DNA from: Serripes groenlandicus
Taxonomy: Eukaryota; Mollusca; Bivalvia; Cardiida; Cardiidae
Length of the DNA: 64,000 bases
NCBI GenBank assembly: GCA_031761405.1
Contig: JASEVX010000013.1
Span: 34,352,458 to 34,416,457 of the forward strand
Direction: 5' to 3'
Shown: piece after piece, positions 29,270 through 40,066 of the stretch
How positions within the stretch are numbered: position 1 is the first letter of the stretch
How the letters are laid out: every line of letters begins with the position of its first letter
Made by a program: the position numbers and the translations under genes
The notes under the pieces: generated by a model
Database searches by the model: none
What the model was told of the DNA's origin: nothing
Seen by the model: the letters and a program-made list of their open reading frames with translations, nothing else

Positions 29270-31018
29270 TCAATTCTAATGTTGATTTAGAAAATGACAC
29301 AGACTATAACATTTTTAATGGTGATATAGCTGACGATGACATTATTAATGCGGTTAAAGATCTTAATGTGGGTAAGGCAGGTGTTGGCAATTTAGTGGTA
29401 AATCACTTTAAATATGGAATACAAGTCTTATTGCCTTATATAAGGTTGATATTTAATAGATTATTCAGAACTGGTGAGTACCCAGGAGCTTGGTCTCAAT
29501 CGGTTATTATACCAATACATAAAAAAGGCAACATCAACGATCCAGATAATTACAGGGGTATCACATTGATTGATTGTTTCAGTAAACTTTACATCAGCAT
29601 ACTCTCCAGTAGGGCAACATTTTTTGTTAACGCTTATGATAAACTAACTGAATCTCAGGCAGGCTTTCGGCAGGGCTATTCTACAGTCGACAATGCTTTT
29701 ATACTTCAATCAGCTATTATTAAATATCTTTGCAAAAAGGGGAAAAAATTATATGTTGCCTTCATAGACTTTAAAAAAGCCTTTGATTCTGTTAACATGT
29801 CAAAATTATTTACAGCCCTACGGCAATACGGTTTAAAGGGCAATTTGCTTAAATCTATTCCTGGCATTTATAAAGTTGTTAAAGCTCGTGTTAGAGATAC
29901 AAATACTGATGATTTATCTAGTGCATTTAGTTGTCCAGTTGGGGAGAATTTCTAAAAATGAGCATTGGATTTATAATAGTAATCAAATTGAAATAGTTAA
30001 CTTTTTCTCATATGTTGGTATTTGTTTTACAAGTAATGTATCATCGTACAAGATGGCTGAATATATGGCGGGGAAAAGTAAAAAAGTTTTAGTTTGTCTT
30101 TTAAAAAATCTACAAAGTGTCTTACCACTGTCTTATAAAACGTTTTTCAAAATGTTTGATGCCAAAATAACCCCAATATTATTATACGGGTCAGAGCTTT
30201 GGGGTCTAAAAAGAATGGAAACCGTAGAGAGAATTCATATAAATGCCTGCAAACGCTATATGCATGCCCCACAACATTCAATAAATTATGCCATATTAGG
30301 CGATTGCGGAAGATTCCCGCTATATATATCAGCATCTAAACGATGTATCAAATATTGGTTAACAATTCTATACATGCCTTATGATAGATATGTTAAAAAG
30401 TGTTACCTTATGTTGAAATTACTAGATGAAAATGGGCATCAAAATTGGGTTACAGATGTGAAAAATAATCTTTTTATGAATGGTTTTTGTTATGTTTGGG
30501 AGAGTCAACTTGTAACAAACAAAAAACACTTTCTCGTAGCTTATGAAAGAAAGTTGAAAGACCAGTTCTACCAAATATGGCATGATTTCTGCAGTAATAG
30601 TAGTAAACTGTCTTACTATTGTTACTTTAAACCTAATTTTGCCGCTGAATCATACTTGTCATTAATTGATTTAGGTAAATTTAGGAAAGCTCTTTCAACA
30701 TTTAGAACATCTGCCCATGATCTTATGATAGAAAAGGGACGCCATTTAGGAATTGAAAGAAACCTCAGATACTGTCTGTTCTGTAATAATGTTATTGAAT
30801 GTGAATTTCACTTTGTTCTGGTATGTCCTCTTTATAAAGAATTGCGCTTCAAATATATCCCTCAGAAACTGTACTTACATCCAAATTTGAATAAATTGTT
30901 CATATTGATGGCAAGTACTGATAAAGCAATAATTAGAAATCTTTCAATGTTTATCTTTTATGCCTCGAAGAAGAGAACAGTTGAAATTAAGTTAGTTTCA
31001 AACCATAACAACACATGA
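29270..31018 (+). pseudogene. LINE reverse transcriptase with deleted catalytic core, and C-terminal region, unit 1
   Basis: 29368-29955 encodes RT motifs IIPIHKKG, NYRGITL, SQAGFRQGYST and motif A FIDFKKAFDSV, then ends after SCPVGENF. A second frame (29876-31018, 380 codons) continues with ITPILLYGSELWGLKRMETV and a CCHC-like C..C....E.H...C..Y zinc knuckle (CLFCNNVIECEFHFVLVC). The segment between, which should carry the YADD motif and the palm/thumb start, is missing. An internal deletion of perhaps 90-100 codons makes the enzyme non-functional. Confidence 0.85.
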
Positions 31019-31099
31019 TGTAATTATTGTTATGTAGTTTATATGTATGTATATGGGCCGGTGGCCTTGTAATACAATAACATTGTAAATTGCTACCTT

Positions 31100-31579
31100 A
31101 GAATAGGTGTGTTCTCCAGTGTAGCGAGTGTTATTTATCATTTCTTTTCTTTTCTTTTCAGTACAGCAGCTATCCGTTCCTGGAAAGACTTCTTTTATTG
31201 ATACATCAAACAAAAGTTGACAATTTGTGCTCACACATGAACAAATCAAGCTAACATTTGAATATATATGTTAAAACATATAAGCCACATTACTATTTTA
31301 TTGTTATTACATTTTACTAATGAAAATCCGAAAGATACAGTGGTTTGACAAATTTGTACCAATTTATATGTTTTAATTGCTTCACACTATGATACTTACC
31401 TAGACGAAATATTTAATGTTAAATTACTAATGAATGTGTGTGGATTATTCTAACCAAAAGCCTGTTATTTTAAAACTATCAAAGTTCTATTTTTAGAGCA
31501 TTTATTACTGTATCATAATCACAAAATAAGTATATATGATAATGAATGAAAAAAAAGAATTCGCACAAGAGAAAACACA
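31100..31579. other. Spacer between LINE and zinc-finger ORF
   Basis: AT-rich. Contains the (TTTTC)n run 31142-31159 and no convincing exon. A small zinc-finger-like start in another frame is described with the zinc-finger ORF. Confidence 0.45.
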
Positions 31580-32638
31580 ATGGAGAGAAACCCTTTAAAG
31601 GCGATATTTGTAAATATGCTTGTAGAGCAAAAAACAGATATCATTAAACATAAGCGAATACACACTGGAGAGAAACCATACCAATGTGATGTTTGTGAAC
31701 ATTCTTGTACATTAAGAAGTAATCTCACCAAACACGAGAGAATACACACTGGAGAGAAACCATACCAATGTGATGTTTGTGAATATGCTTTTACAGATAG
31801 AAGTAGTCTCTTGAGACACAAGAGAATACATACTGGAGAGAAACCATACCAATGTGATGTTTGTGAATATTCTTGTTCGGATAGAAGTAATCTCATGAAA
31901 CACGAGAGAATACACACTGGAGAGAAACCATACCAATGTGATGTTTGTGAATATGCTTTTACAGATAGAAGTAGTCTCTTGAGACACAAGAGAATACATA
32001 CTGGAGAGAAACCATACCAATGTGATGTTTGTGAATATGCTTGTTCGGATAGAAGTAATCTCATGAAACACGAGAAAATACACACTGGAGAGAAACCATA
32101 CCAACGTGATGTTTGTGACCATTCTTTTAGAGTAAAAACAAATCTCATCATACACAAGAGAATACACACTGGAGAGAAACCATACCAATGTGATGTTTGT
32201 GAATATTCTTCTGCAATAAAAGGTAATCTCATTAGACACAAGAGAATACACACTGGAGAGAAACCATACCAATGTGGTGTTTGTGAATATGCTTGTTCGG
32301 TTAGAAGTAATCTCATGAGACACGAGAAAATACACACTGGAGAGAAACCATACCAATGTGATGTTTGTGAATATTCTTGTACATCAAGGAAAGAACTCAT
32401 CATGCACAAGATAATTCACTCTGGACAAAAATCACACCAACATGATGTTTGTCAACATTCTTGTACAGTAAAATGCAGTTTCATTAGACACAAGAGAAGA
32501 CATACTGGAGAGAAACGAGAAATAACCAAACACCAAAGAAAACCAATCTATGCGCAACCTTATCAATGTGATTGTTGTGGATATGAAAGTAGTTCTAAGG
32601 ATGATTTGATTAAACATATTAAAGGGCATTTAAGTTAA
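31580..32638 (+). CDS. C2H2 zinc-finger protein, 11 finger units (unit 1)
   Basis: 352 codons. From residue ~30, repeats of YQCDVCEY..C..RSNLM.H.RIHTGEKP, the classic Krueppel-type finger plus TGEKP linker. Units 6 and 10 have lost the first Cys (YQRDVC, HQHDVC). Fingers 2-3 and 4-5 are near-identical pairs. The last finger (YQCDCCGYESSSKDDLIKHI) is set off by a short linker. Nuclear DNA binding is the family role; no KRAB, SCAN or other effector domain is seen. ATG 31580 is the first in frame, but the bases before and just after it encode a finger in another frame (HNGEKPFKGDICKYACRAK). A 6-A run at 31629-31634 with one base too many breaks that frame, so the N-terminal ~17 codons may be artefactual or the gene damaged. 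Confidence 0.8.
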   Translation: MERNPLKAIFVNMLVEQKTDIIKHKRIHTGEKPYQCDVCEHSCTLRSNLTKHERIHTGEKPYQCDVCEYAFTDRSSLLRHKRIHTGEKPYQCDVCEYSCSDRSNLMKHERIHTGEKPYQCDVCEYAFTDRSSLLRHKRIHTGEKPYQCDVCEYACSDRSNLMKHEKIHTGEKPYQRDVCDHSFRVKTNLIIHKRIHTGEKPYQCDVCEYSSAIKGNLIRHKRIHTGEKPYQCGVCEYACSVRSNLMRHEKIHTGEKPYQCDVCEYSCTSRKELIMHKIIHSGQKSHQHDVCQHSCTVKCSFIRHKRRHTGEKREITKHQRKPIYAQPYQCDCCGYESSSKDDLIKHIKGHLS

Positions 32639-33270
32639 ACACCATGACTGTGAATAATGTCTATTGATATAAGTGTCTTAATCAAGGTAAGAATATAAGA
32701 GAAACAATATCACAGCATTCCTGTTTAAATATCAGATTTATAAACCAAAATGGCGTTTTATCATGATAATTTAAATTTAGATTTTGTATATGTTGATCCC
32801 TAAGTTTATATTGCTTTATAAATATCCATCATTTCATATTCGTGTTATCTTTGGAGTAGAAGATTTACATCTCATACTGCCATGAATATACCAATTCTTT
32901 GTGGGGCAAATATATTACCAGATATGTTCTGGAATGTCTTCTTCTGGCAGTTTAATTATACACCGAATGTCATGCTTTCTCACAATGAATGTATTACTTA
33001 CATAACCATAAAGCTATAAAATAAATGTGTGTTGTGTGATTTGGACCTCAGCTGGAAAATAATCAAAAACGTGTCGAACGCTTATAAAAGAGAATTGCTC
33101 AAAAGAAAATGTTTATATATTTGCATTTTCAGACTGATACTATTTCACATTGTTTGTTCAGTGTAATGGAAGCTATGATAAGTATTTATTTAATTCAGTT
33201 TTATGTTTGAAAATATTACTACAATGACTATCTGTTTGGCAAAATTATTTCATGAGTAACATTTCTCATC
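32639..33270. other. Downstream of zinc finger, nothing recognised
   Basis: AT-rich sequence that may include a 3' UTR; AATAAA at 33020-33025 is a possible poly(A) signal. No gene seen. Confidence 0.4.
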
Positions 33271-33279
33271 TCTCGACAA

Positions 33280-34100
33280 ACAACTGAAATTTCAGACTTC
33301 TTTAGTGTTGATGGTATCTAGTATAAGCTAAAGGTTGTGGCTTTCTGGTTACAAACTTGATAACTAGTCCAGATTGAATAAAAATATTGTCAACACTCTG
33401 GATTTCAGTTCAAATATGAAGCATGTAAGTTCAAAAAATAGGTTACTGGGCCATGTATAAGAAACATCTTGTAGACAGGGTTAAGGCCACATTTTTGACT
33501 TTATGATATTCAAACATTATCATATTGTTTGTGTTGGGAACATGCACGCTAAGTTCAAGTGTGTATCAGGTCTAACCAAACTCTAGGTAAGTGGTCCAAA
33601 TCATATGGAAAAAAAAAGATAAGGGACGTCTAGAGGTCGCAGTTTGGTATTTAGCATGTTGAAACTTACTTTGCCAAACATTCAAATCTATAGCATGACA
33701 GGTCAAACATATGCTCATTATACTGTATCAAATTCAAGTAAATTAGTGTTGACACTAGACGCTGTATTTTATACTTAAGCATGTTGGACCTCTGTCAGAT
33801 GGTTCGACTTGAAGCTATCTAGGATAAGTTGAAAATTTGGTAATGTCGGGCCAACTACTAGATCACTGGGCATAAGGGCAGCAATTCTAAATCACCTCAG
33901 CCAAAGGCTCAATGTGATATTTTCTGATCATTCTCTTGCCGTCGTTAATTATTAGCTTTAAACACCATATCCTCCTAAACCAATGGGTCAAGTGCAATTA
34001 AACCTTACAGGAATGATCATTTGTTGGCTCTCTTTCAAAATTGTTAAAATATTTGATTATATGAAGTACTTTGGTTGCTGCTGGATCAGAAAGAGTAAAA
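33280..34100. repeat. Diverged dispersed repeat and element-B-like 5' piece
   Basis: Contains phrases shared with 21930-22240 ('ttagcatgttgaaact', 'gaaaatttggtaatg..', 'actagatcactggg'). From 33889 there is a 'tcacctcagccaaaggctcaatgtga' hairpin start followed by 'atcctcctaaaccaatgggtcaagtgcaattaaac', the layout of element-B 5' ends. No 3' end found. Confidence 0.5.
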
Positions 34101-34111
34101 AATGACATTTT

Positions 34112-35528
34112 TAGCTCGACTATTCGAAGAATATGAGAGCTTTACTACTCGCGTCGGCGTCGGCGTCCGGTTAAAGTTTTAGGGCAAGTTGGCATTTTCA
34201 TTCATAAGTATTTGTGCTAGGGCTTTAATATTTGGAATATAGTTACATCTTATACCTTTCTTTACATTGAATGTTAAAGGTACTGAGTGTGACCTTCTTT
34301 TTGGGGTAAAAAACATGATTTTCTGTGGTTAAAGTTTTAGGGCAAGTTGGAATTTTTTTTTTTATTTTTTTTTTCTCAATAGTTACTTATGCTAGGGCTT
34401 TTATATTTGGAATATAATTACATCTAATACCTGTCTTCATATTGTATGCTGAAGATTCTGAGTGTGACCTTCTTTTTGGGGTAAAAGATGTGATTTTGGG
34501 TGGTTAAAGTTTTAGGGCAAGTTGGCATTTTCATTTAATTTTTAAATTTTTCTCAATAAGTATTTGTGCTACGGCTTTAATATTTGGAATGTAGTTACAT
34601 CCTATACCTTTCTTCACATTGAATGCTGAAGATGCTGAGTGTGACCTTTTTTGGGGGGTAAAAAACATGATTTTGGGTGGTTAAAGTTTTAGGGCAAGGT
34701 GGAATTTATTTTTGAATTCTTTTTTCTCAATAAGTACTTATGCAAGGGTTTTCATATTTGGAATATAATTACATCTAATACATTTCTTCATATTGTATGC
34801 TGAAGATGCTGAGTGTGACCTTCTTTTTGCGGCAAAAGACATGATTTGGGGTGGTTAAAGTTTTAGGGCAAGTTGGCATTTTCATTTAATTTTTTATTTT
34901 TTCTCAATAAGTACTTGTGTTAGGGCTTTCATATTTGGAATATAATTACATATAATACCTTTCTTCACATTGTATGTTGAAGATGCTGAGTGTGACTTTT
35001 TGGGAATAAATAACATGATTTTTGTTTGATTTTGAGAATTTTAGATAAATTCATAATTTTTGGTTACATTCCTTTCTAATTGTGATCATTCATTTATGAA
35101 ATATAATTCTTCAACATATCAAACGGGTTTTGCATGATGTCAAACATTTGGTAAACCTTTTTTTAGGTTTTGCTATTTTTAAACTCGGTCAGTTTTAACA
35201 TTTGCGTTAAAGTTTCATAATTCAAATCACATTTGTTAAGGACCATCGTACAATTAGGTTAGATAACTCCATTGCATCCTAAATATGGAGTAATGGCCCT
35301 TGAATTACTTAGAAAATTTTGCCACAATGTTTTCCACTTTTTGTCATAGGTTATCCATTCAATTATGGAGATTTTCTATGTTTTGACAAAATTAGTTCAA
35401 AGTCGTCTGCTGCAGAATTGCCGTATGAGGGAAAGGGTTAATAGTACTTAAGTGCAATATAATGAAATAGTGCTTTATGTGAATAAGCGGCATATAGTCG
35501 AGCGCGCTGTCCTCCGACAGCTCTTGTT
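34112..35528. mobile_element. Element A, second copy type, unit 1
   Basis: Starts TAGCTCGACTATTCGAAGAA; ends 'catATAGTCGAGCgcGCTGTCctccGACAGCTCTTGTT'. The termini match element A at 23817, but the core is different: about five ~175-bp repeats of 'ggttaaagttttagggcaagttgg...gagtgtgaccttctttttggggtaaaa'. Followed by a piece of the 'CAGCAGACGACTT' family at 35340-35440. Unit 2 copy at 58377-59784. Confidence 0.8.
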
Positions 35529-35955
35529 TAAATTTATACTCCGCTTGTCAGATTGAAATATAATATGATTGAAATATCCTACGGGTGACTATCTTCGAAT
35601 ATTTATCAGATTATTGAGTTGTGGAAAAACGTGGTAGCCAGAAGCCACAAGAAAGTGGCAAAATTACATTTATTTTTCATAAATTCCATCCTTATGAACG
35701 TGCTTGTCTGATATCAAGATAAAACTATCTTCATGTTCGTTAATGGACCCTCTACACAATTTGTCAAGCAATAACGATTGAGATTTAAAATATGGAAATA
35801 TTGCAAAAGAACTTGAAAGTATCGAATGACGAGAGTCGTAAATTTTCAGAAAGCAAGAACCACTTGCTAGTCAATCTTCCAGTCAAATTCTCTATCTAGT
35901 ATACACCTTAAGTCCGTAATTATAATCAACCAATTCATTGGTTTTACAACGCTCT
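35529..35955. other. Spacer, nothing recognised
   Basis: AT-rich spacer between element A and the 96-bp array; no gene or repeat seen. Confidence 0.5.
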
Positions 35956-37010
35956 CAACAGTAATTCAGTTATGTAACAATGGCAGGATATTTATTTGTG
36001 GTTCCTCGATGTATAACTACATGTAGCACTTGGCTATGTTTATATCAATGTCAACAGTAATTCTGTTATATAACAATGACAGGATATTTATCTATGGTCC
36101 CTGGATGAATAACTACATGTAGTACTTGGCTAGGTTTATATCAATGTCAACAGTAATTAAGTTATGTAACAATAAATGTATATTTATCTATGGTCCCTTG
36201 ATTAATAACTACATGTAGTTGGCTAGGTTTATATCAATGTCAACAGTAATTCAGTTATGTAACAATCACCGGATATTTATCTATAGTCCCAGGATAAATA
36301 ACTACATGTAGTACTTGGCTAGGTTTATATCAATTTTAACAGTAATTCAGTTATGTAACGATGACAGGATATGTATATAAAGTCCCTGAATAAATAACTG
36401 CATGTAGTACTTGGCTAGGTTTATATCAATTTCAGCAGAAATTCTGTTATGTAACAATGACAGGATATTTATCTATGGTCCCTGGATAAATAACTACATT
36501 TAGTACTTGGCTAGGTTTATATCAATTTCAACAGTAATTCAGTTATGTAACAATAAGAGGATATTTATCTATAGTCCCTTGATATATAACTACATGTAGT
36601 ACTTGGCTTTGGTTATATAAATGTCATTACAATGATTCAGTTATGTAACAATGACAGGATAATTAGCTATAATCCCTCGATATATAACTACGTATAGTAC
36701 TTCACTAGGTTAATATCAATGTCAACAGTAATTCAGTTATGTAACAATGACAGGATAATTATCTATGGTCCCTGGATAAAAAACTACATGTAGTACTTGG
36801 CTAGGTTTATATCAATTCCGACAGTAATTTGGTTACATAACAATGACAGGATATGTATCCATAGTTCCTGGATAATAACTACATGTAGTAATTGGCTAGG
36901 TGAATATTAATATCTACATTAATTCAGTTGTGTAACAATGACAAGATATTTATTTATTGTTCCTGGATAAATAACTACATGTAGTACTTGGCTAGATGTA
37001 TATCAACACT
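35956..37010. repeat. 96-bp minisatellite, about 11 units (unit 1)
   Basis: Unit 'cagtaattcagttatgtaacaatgacaggatatttatctatggtccctggataaataactacatgtagtacttggctaggtttatatcaatgtcaa'. Unit starts at 35959, 36055, 36151, 36244, 36340, 36436, 36532 show 96-bp spacing (one 93). Copy number looks the same in unit 2. Confidence 0.9.
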
Positions 37011-37013
37011 CAT

Positions 37014-37283
37014 AGCATCATGGCAGCCACAAGAAGGATCGAACCTTGGACGCGCATGGTCATGATTATGAGCACTATCCATTCCGCGGAATCCGCCTTG
37101 GTCGAAGGGTTAGTGTCGGGCTCGATCCCCAATCGCGGCACGACGGTCATGGTGGAGTGCCCTTGTGCAAGGCACATTTCCTAACCTAGTACTGGTGTGT
37201 TTATCCAGGGATTATGAATAAATGAACTGTCGACGTGATATAGCTGAAATGTTGAAAACGGCGATAAACCCCAATAAAACTAT
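37014..37283 (+). mobile_element. SINE with 'gtggagtgcccttgtgcaaggca' body, unit 1
   Basis: Contains 'gggctcgatccccaatcg', 'gtcatggtggagtgcccttgtgcaaggcac', 'ctagtactggtgtg' and the tail 'gacgtgatatagctgaaatgttgaaaacggcgataaaccccaataaaa'. Lacks 23 bases ('gatttgaaaccgggc...') around 37117-37120 that unit 2 retains, deleted between two GGG runs. Confidence 0.7.
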
Positions 37284-38276
37284 CCATTTGGCCATAATAA
37301 GTGTCGGCATGAAACTACACAGGGACAAATAGTTACCTTTTTAACTAATATTTATTTTTGGCACAAATGTTCACCATGATAAGGTGTGTGGCGCGCACAA
37401 GACCCAGGCCTGTACCTTAAATGTCCAGGTCACACTAAGAGGTCAATGGTCGAAATGATTACAGTTTGATAGGATTCCCTTGTCCGGCCCGCATCTCCAC
37501 CATACATCATAGGATGTCCAAGAAACTAGGCACAAACATTCACCATGATGAGGCGGTGTGTCATACTCAAGACCCAGGCCTGTACCTCAAATGTCAAGGT
37601 TACACTTAGAGGTCAAAGGTCAAAATGAGTACTATTTGATAGGACTGTACATTGTCCTGCCTACATTTCAACCATGCATCATAGGACTTCAAGGAAACTT
37701 GGCTCAAACGTTCACCATGATGTGGCGGCGTGTCGCTATCAAGACTCAGGCCTGTACCTCAAATTTCACGCTTAGAGGTCAAAATGAGTTATGTTTGATA
37801 GGAATGTACCTTGCATTATAGGATGCCTAAGTTACTTGGCACACATGTTCACCTCAAATGTCAAGGTCACACCTAGAGGTCAAAATGTGTACTGTTTGAT
37901 AGGACTGTACCTTGTCCGACCAGCACCTCACCATACATCATAGGATGTCCATTAAACATGGCACAAACGTTCACTATGATGAGGCAGCGTGTCGCTATCA
38001 AGACCCAGGCATGTACCTCAAATGTCACGCTAAGAGGTCAAAATGAGTTCTGTTTGATAGGACTGTACCTTGTCCGGCCCGCATCTCAACCATACATCAT
38101 AGAATTCCCAAGTTACTAGACACACATGTTCCCCATCATAAGGTGGCGTGTCGCGCACAAGACCCAGGCCTGTACCTTAAATGTCAAGGTCACACTTAGA
38201 GGTCAAAAGACACAGCGTGCTGTCCTCGTCCGGTAGGGGACTTTTGTATTGCTTGCAATACGACATTAACTTGTTT
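37284..38276. mobile_element. Element D: ~170-bp repeat core with hairpin-CTTGTT end, unit 1
   Basis: Core repeats 'ttcaccatgat(a/g)agg.g.gtgtcgc..caagacccaggcctgtacct.aaatgtcaaggtcacactta-gaggtcaaa..' starting near 37370, 37540 and 37712, and continuing degenerately. The end has GTATTGCttGCAATAC (38246-38261) then 'gacattaaCTTGTTT'. The 5' terminus is not certain. Unit 2 has one more repeat (61563-62727). Confidence 0.65.
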
Positions 38277-38480
38277 CCATAGGTGTCGGGCTGCCTTAGA
38301 TACGTTTGACTGTATCTTCTTATTATCATAGGCGTCGAGCTGTCTTGGAACAGTTTGACTGTATCTACCTATTTTCATAGGCGTTGGGCTTACTTAGAAA
38401 CGTTTGACTGTATCTTCTTTTTTTCATAAGCGTTCGGCTTACTTAGAAACGTTTGACTGTATCTACTTTTTTTTAATCTA
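38277..38480. repeat. 49-bp tandem, 4 units (unit 1)
   Basis: 'cataggcgtcgggct..cttagaaacgtttgactgtatcttcttttttt' starts at 38278, 38327, 38376, 38425. In unit 2 (62729-62910) the first unit has lost about 20 bases. Confidence 0.85.
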
Positions 38481-38769
38481 GCCCGAATTGTGTTTCAGAT
38501 ATCACAAGACAGTTCCAAGTTGATTTTTTTCTGTCGTCCGCTAGCATTCCTGTTTACGTAAGGTACTTACGTTACGGCTTCTCTGTGCAAGATACAAGAA
38601 GGTCGACGTTCGTGATGTGTTTCATTTTAAATTGGACTTTGCCCAACATTACAGCCAGTGAACTTTCGAGTTTGTCGTTTATCTAGAACCAATTCCTGGA
38701 ACGGATCTATCTTTTGAAGGCAGCCTAGCAGTACGAGTAATTAGAACTACTGGTGCGCCTAAACCATTT

Positions 38770-38925
38770 TCCTCATACAACAAAACTCCAGAAGACGACT
38801 TCGGGAAAAATGTCGAAAATCTATTTAAATGTAAGATTTGTTATTAAATAAAGTTATTAACATTATGGTAAAAGCAAAAATTGCTCATTTAGAGCAATGC
38901 CTCGTTGTGTCTTAATGTATTTAAA
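38770..38925. repeat. 'CAGCAGACGACTT' family repeat at unit 2 start
   Basis: 'ccagaagacgacttcgggaaaaatgtcgaaaatctatttaaatgtaagatt..' and hairpin 'attgctcatttagagcaatg' (38879-38898). Also at 13050-13105 (unit 1) and 63200-63330 (unit 3). Confidence 0.6.
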
Positions 38926-39181
38926 AGCCGGATGTTGCAGAGACGTCAGAAAATGTATATATGGGGTAAAGAGAATATGGCTTGCTGTTTATTATAAATA
39001 ATGTGTATAAACGTTTTCCAAAGCTGACAATACAATAATGAATGAAGCATACATCGAGGGATAACTCGAACACGTCGCTAACTCGAAGTAAATAATCGGT
39101 CCTTTATCACTTCAAGATATCGCGAACCCACTGTTTGTCAGTCAGTATGTGGGAAACCGTACACATTGACTATCTGAACAA

Positions 39182-40005
39182 TGTAAGTTCGGATCAGATA
39201 GTACACCTGTTTCGTCTTGATAGGCGATACACAGGTTAACAGAAGCTTCCAACAAGTCTTAGTGAAAGTAATAGGACCAGTTGAGATGCACAGGGAACAA
39301 TGTGCATCTGCTCCGTCTTATAAGACGCTACACAGGTTGACAGAAGCTTCGAACAAGATTTAGTAAACATTATAGTACCAGCTGAGATGCACAGGGAACA
39401 GTGTACATCTGTCCCTTCTTATCAGACGCTACACAGGTTGACAGTAGCTTCGAACAAGATTTAGTAAACATTATAGTACCAGCTGAGATGCACAGGGAAC
39501 AGTGTACATCTGCCACTTCTTATCAGACGCTACACAGATTGACAGTAGCTTTGAACACGATTTAGTAAACAATATAGTACCAGCTGAGATGCACAGGGAA
39601 CAGTGTACATCTGTCCCTTCTTATCAGACGCTACACAGGTTGACAGTAGCTTTGAACAAGATTTAGTAAACAATATAGTACCAGCTGAGATGCACAGGGA
39701 ACAGTGTACATCTGCCCCTTCTTATCAGACGCTACACAGGTTGACAGTAGATTCGAACAAGATTTAGTTAACATTACAGTACCAGTTGAAAAGCACAGGA
39801 AACAATGTTCATCTCCTCTGTCTTATTAGACGCTACACAGTTTGGCAGTAGCTTCCAACAAGTCTTAGTAAACATGAATAGTACCAGTTGAGATGCACAG
39901 GGAACAATGTACATCTGCTCCATTTTATTAGAAGCTACACAGTTTGACAGTAGCTTCCAATAAGTCTTAGTAAAAAATAAAAGGACCAGTTGAGATGCAC
40001 AGGGA
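39182..40005. repeat. 101-bp minisatellite, unit 2 (about 8-9 copies)
   Basis: gagatgcacagggaac phase markers at 39283, 39384, 39485, 39586, 39687, 39788, 39890 and 39992: spacing 101-102 bp. The last unit runs straight into the 'gtcaaaagccaactta' sequence 50-60 bp before the exon. Expanded relative to unit 1. Confidence 0.92.
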
Positions 40006-40066
40006 ACAATGTCAAAAGCCAACTTATACCTTTTCCGATGGACGGGCTCGTGGTGATTGTTTTCAG

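Larger units (their letters stand above)
23750..31095 (+). mobile_element. APE-type non-LTR retrotransposon (LINE), unit 1, broken and interrupted
   Basis: The element is 5'-truncated within the endonuclease domain. It is interrupted by element A (23817-26946) and element C (27592-29227), and ends at 31052-31093 with 'gggccggtggccttgtaatacaataacattg'. The remaining parts (about 23750-23816, 26947-27591, 29228-31093) encode the end of the APE endonuclease, a linker, part of the reverse transcriptase and the C-terminal Zn-knuckle. Clade not assigned. The same truncation and the same element C insertion are present in unit 2, so both predate the duplication. Confidence 0.85.
12871..38605. repeat. 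Tandem segmental duplication, unit 1 (~25.7 kb)
   Basis: Begins with 'acgttcgtgatgtgtttcat', which recurs at 38606 and 63036. Order within the unit is the same as in unit 2: 101-bp array, SLC6 exons k and l, MITE/SINE cluster, element B, LINE, zinc finger, element A, 96-bp array, SINE, ~170-bp array, 49-bp array. Specific to unit 1: element A at 23817-26946 and a GC-rich insertion near 13180-13460. Similarity to unit 2 is visibly lower before about 16.4 kb than after about 16.9 kb. Confidence 0.9.

Noticed and set aside
31519..32409. Long minus-strand ORF (296 codons) with repeated SQTSHWYGFSPVC
   Set aside because: It is the antisense of the zinc-finger repeats; the repeating protein pattern simply mirrors the 84-bp finger period. 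The same holds for 31712-32356, 56059-56784 and 56216-56695.
12871..38605. Whole unit as a giant transposon (Maverick/Polinton-like)
   Set aside because: No inverted or direct terminal repeats at the unit borders, no polymerase, integrase or capsid genes; the content is host exons plus smaller elements, so a segmental duplication fits better.
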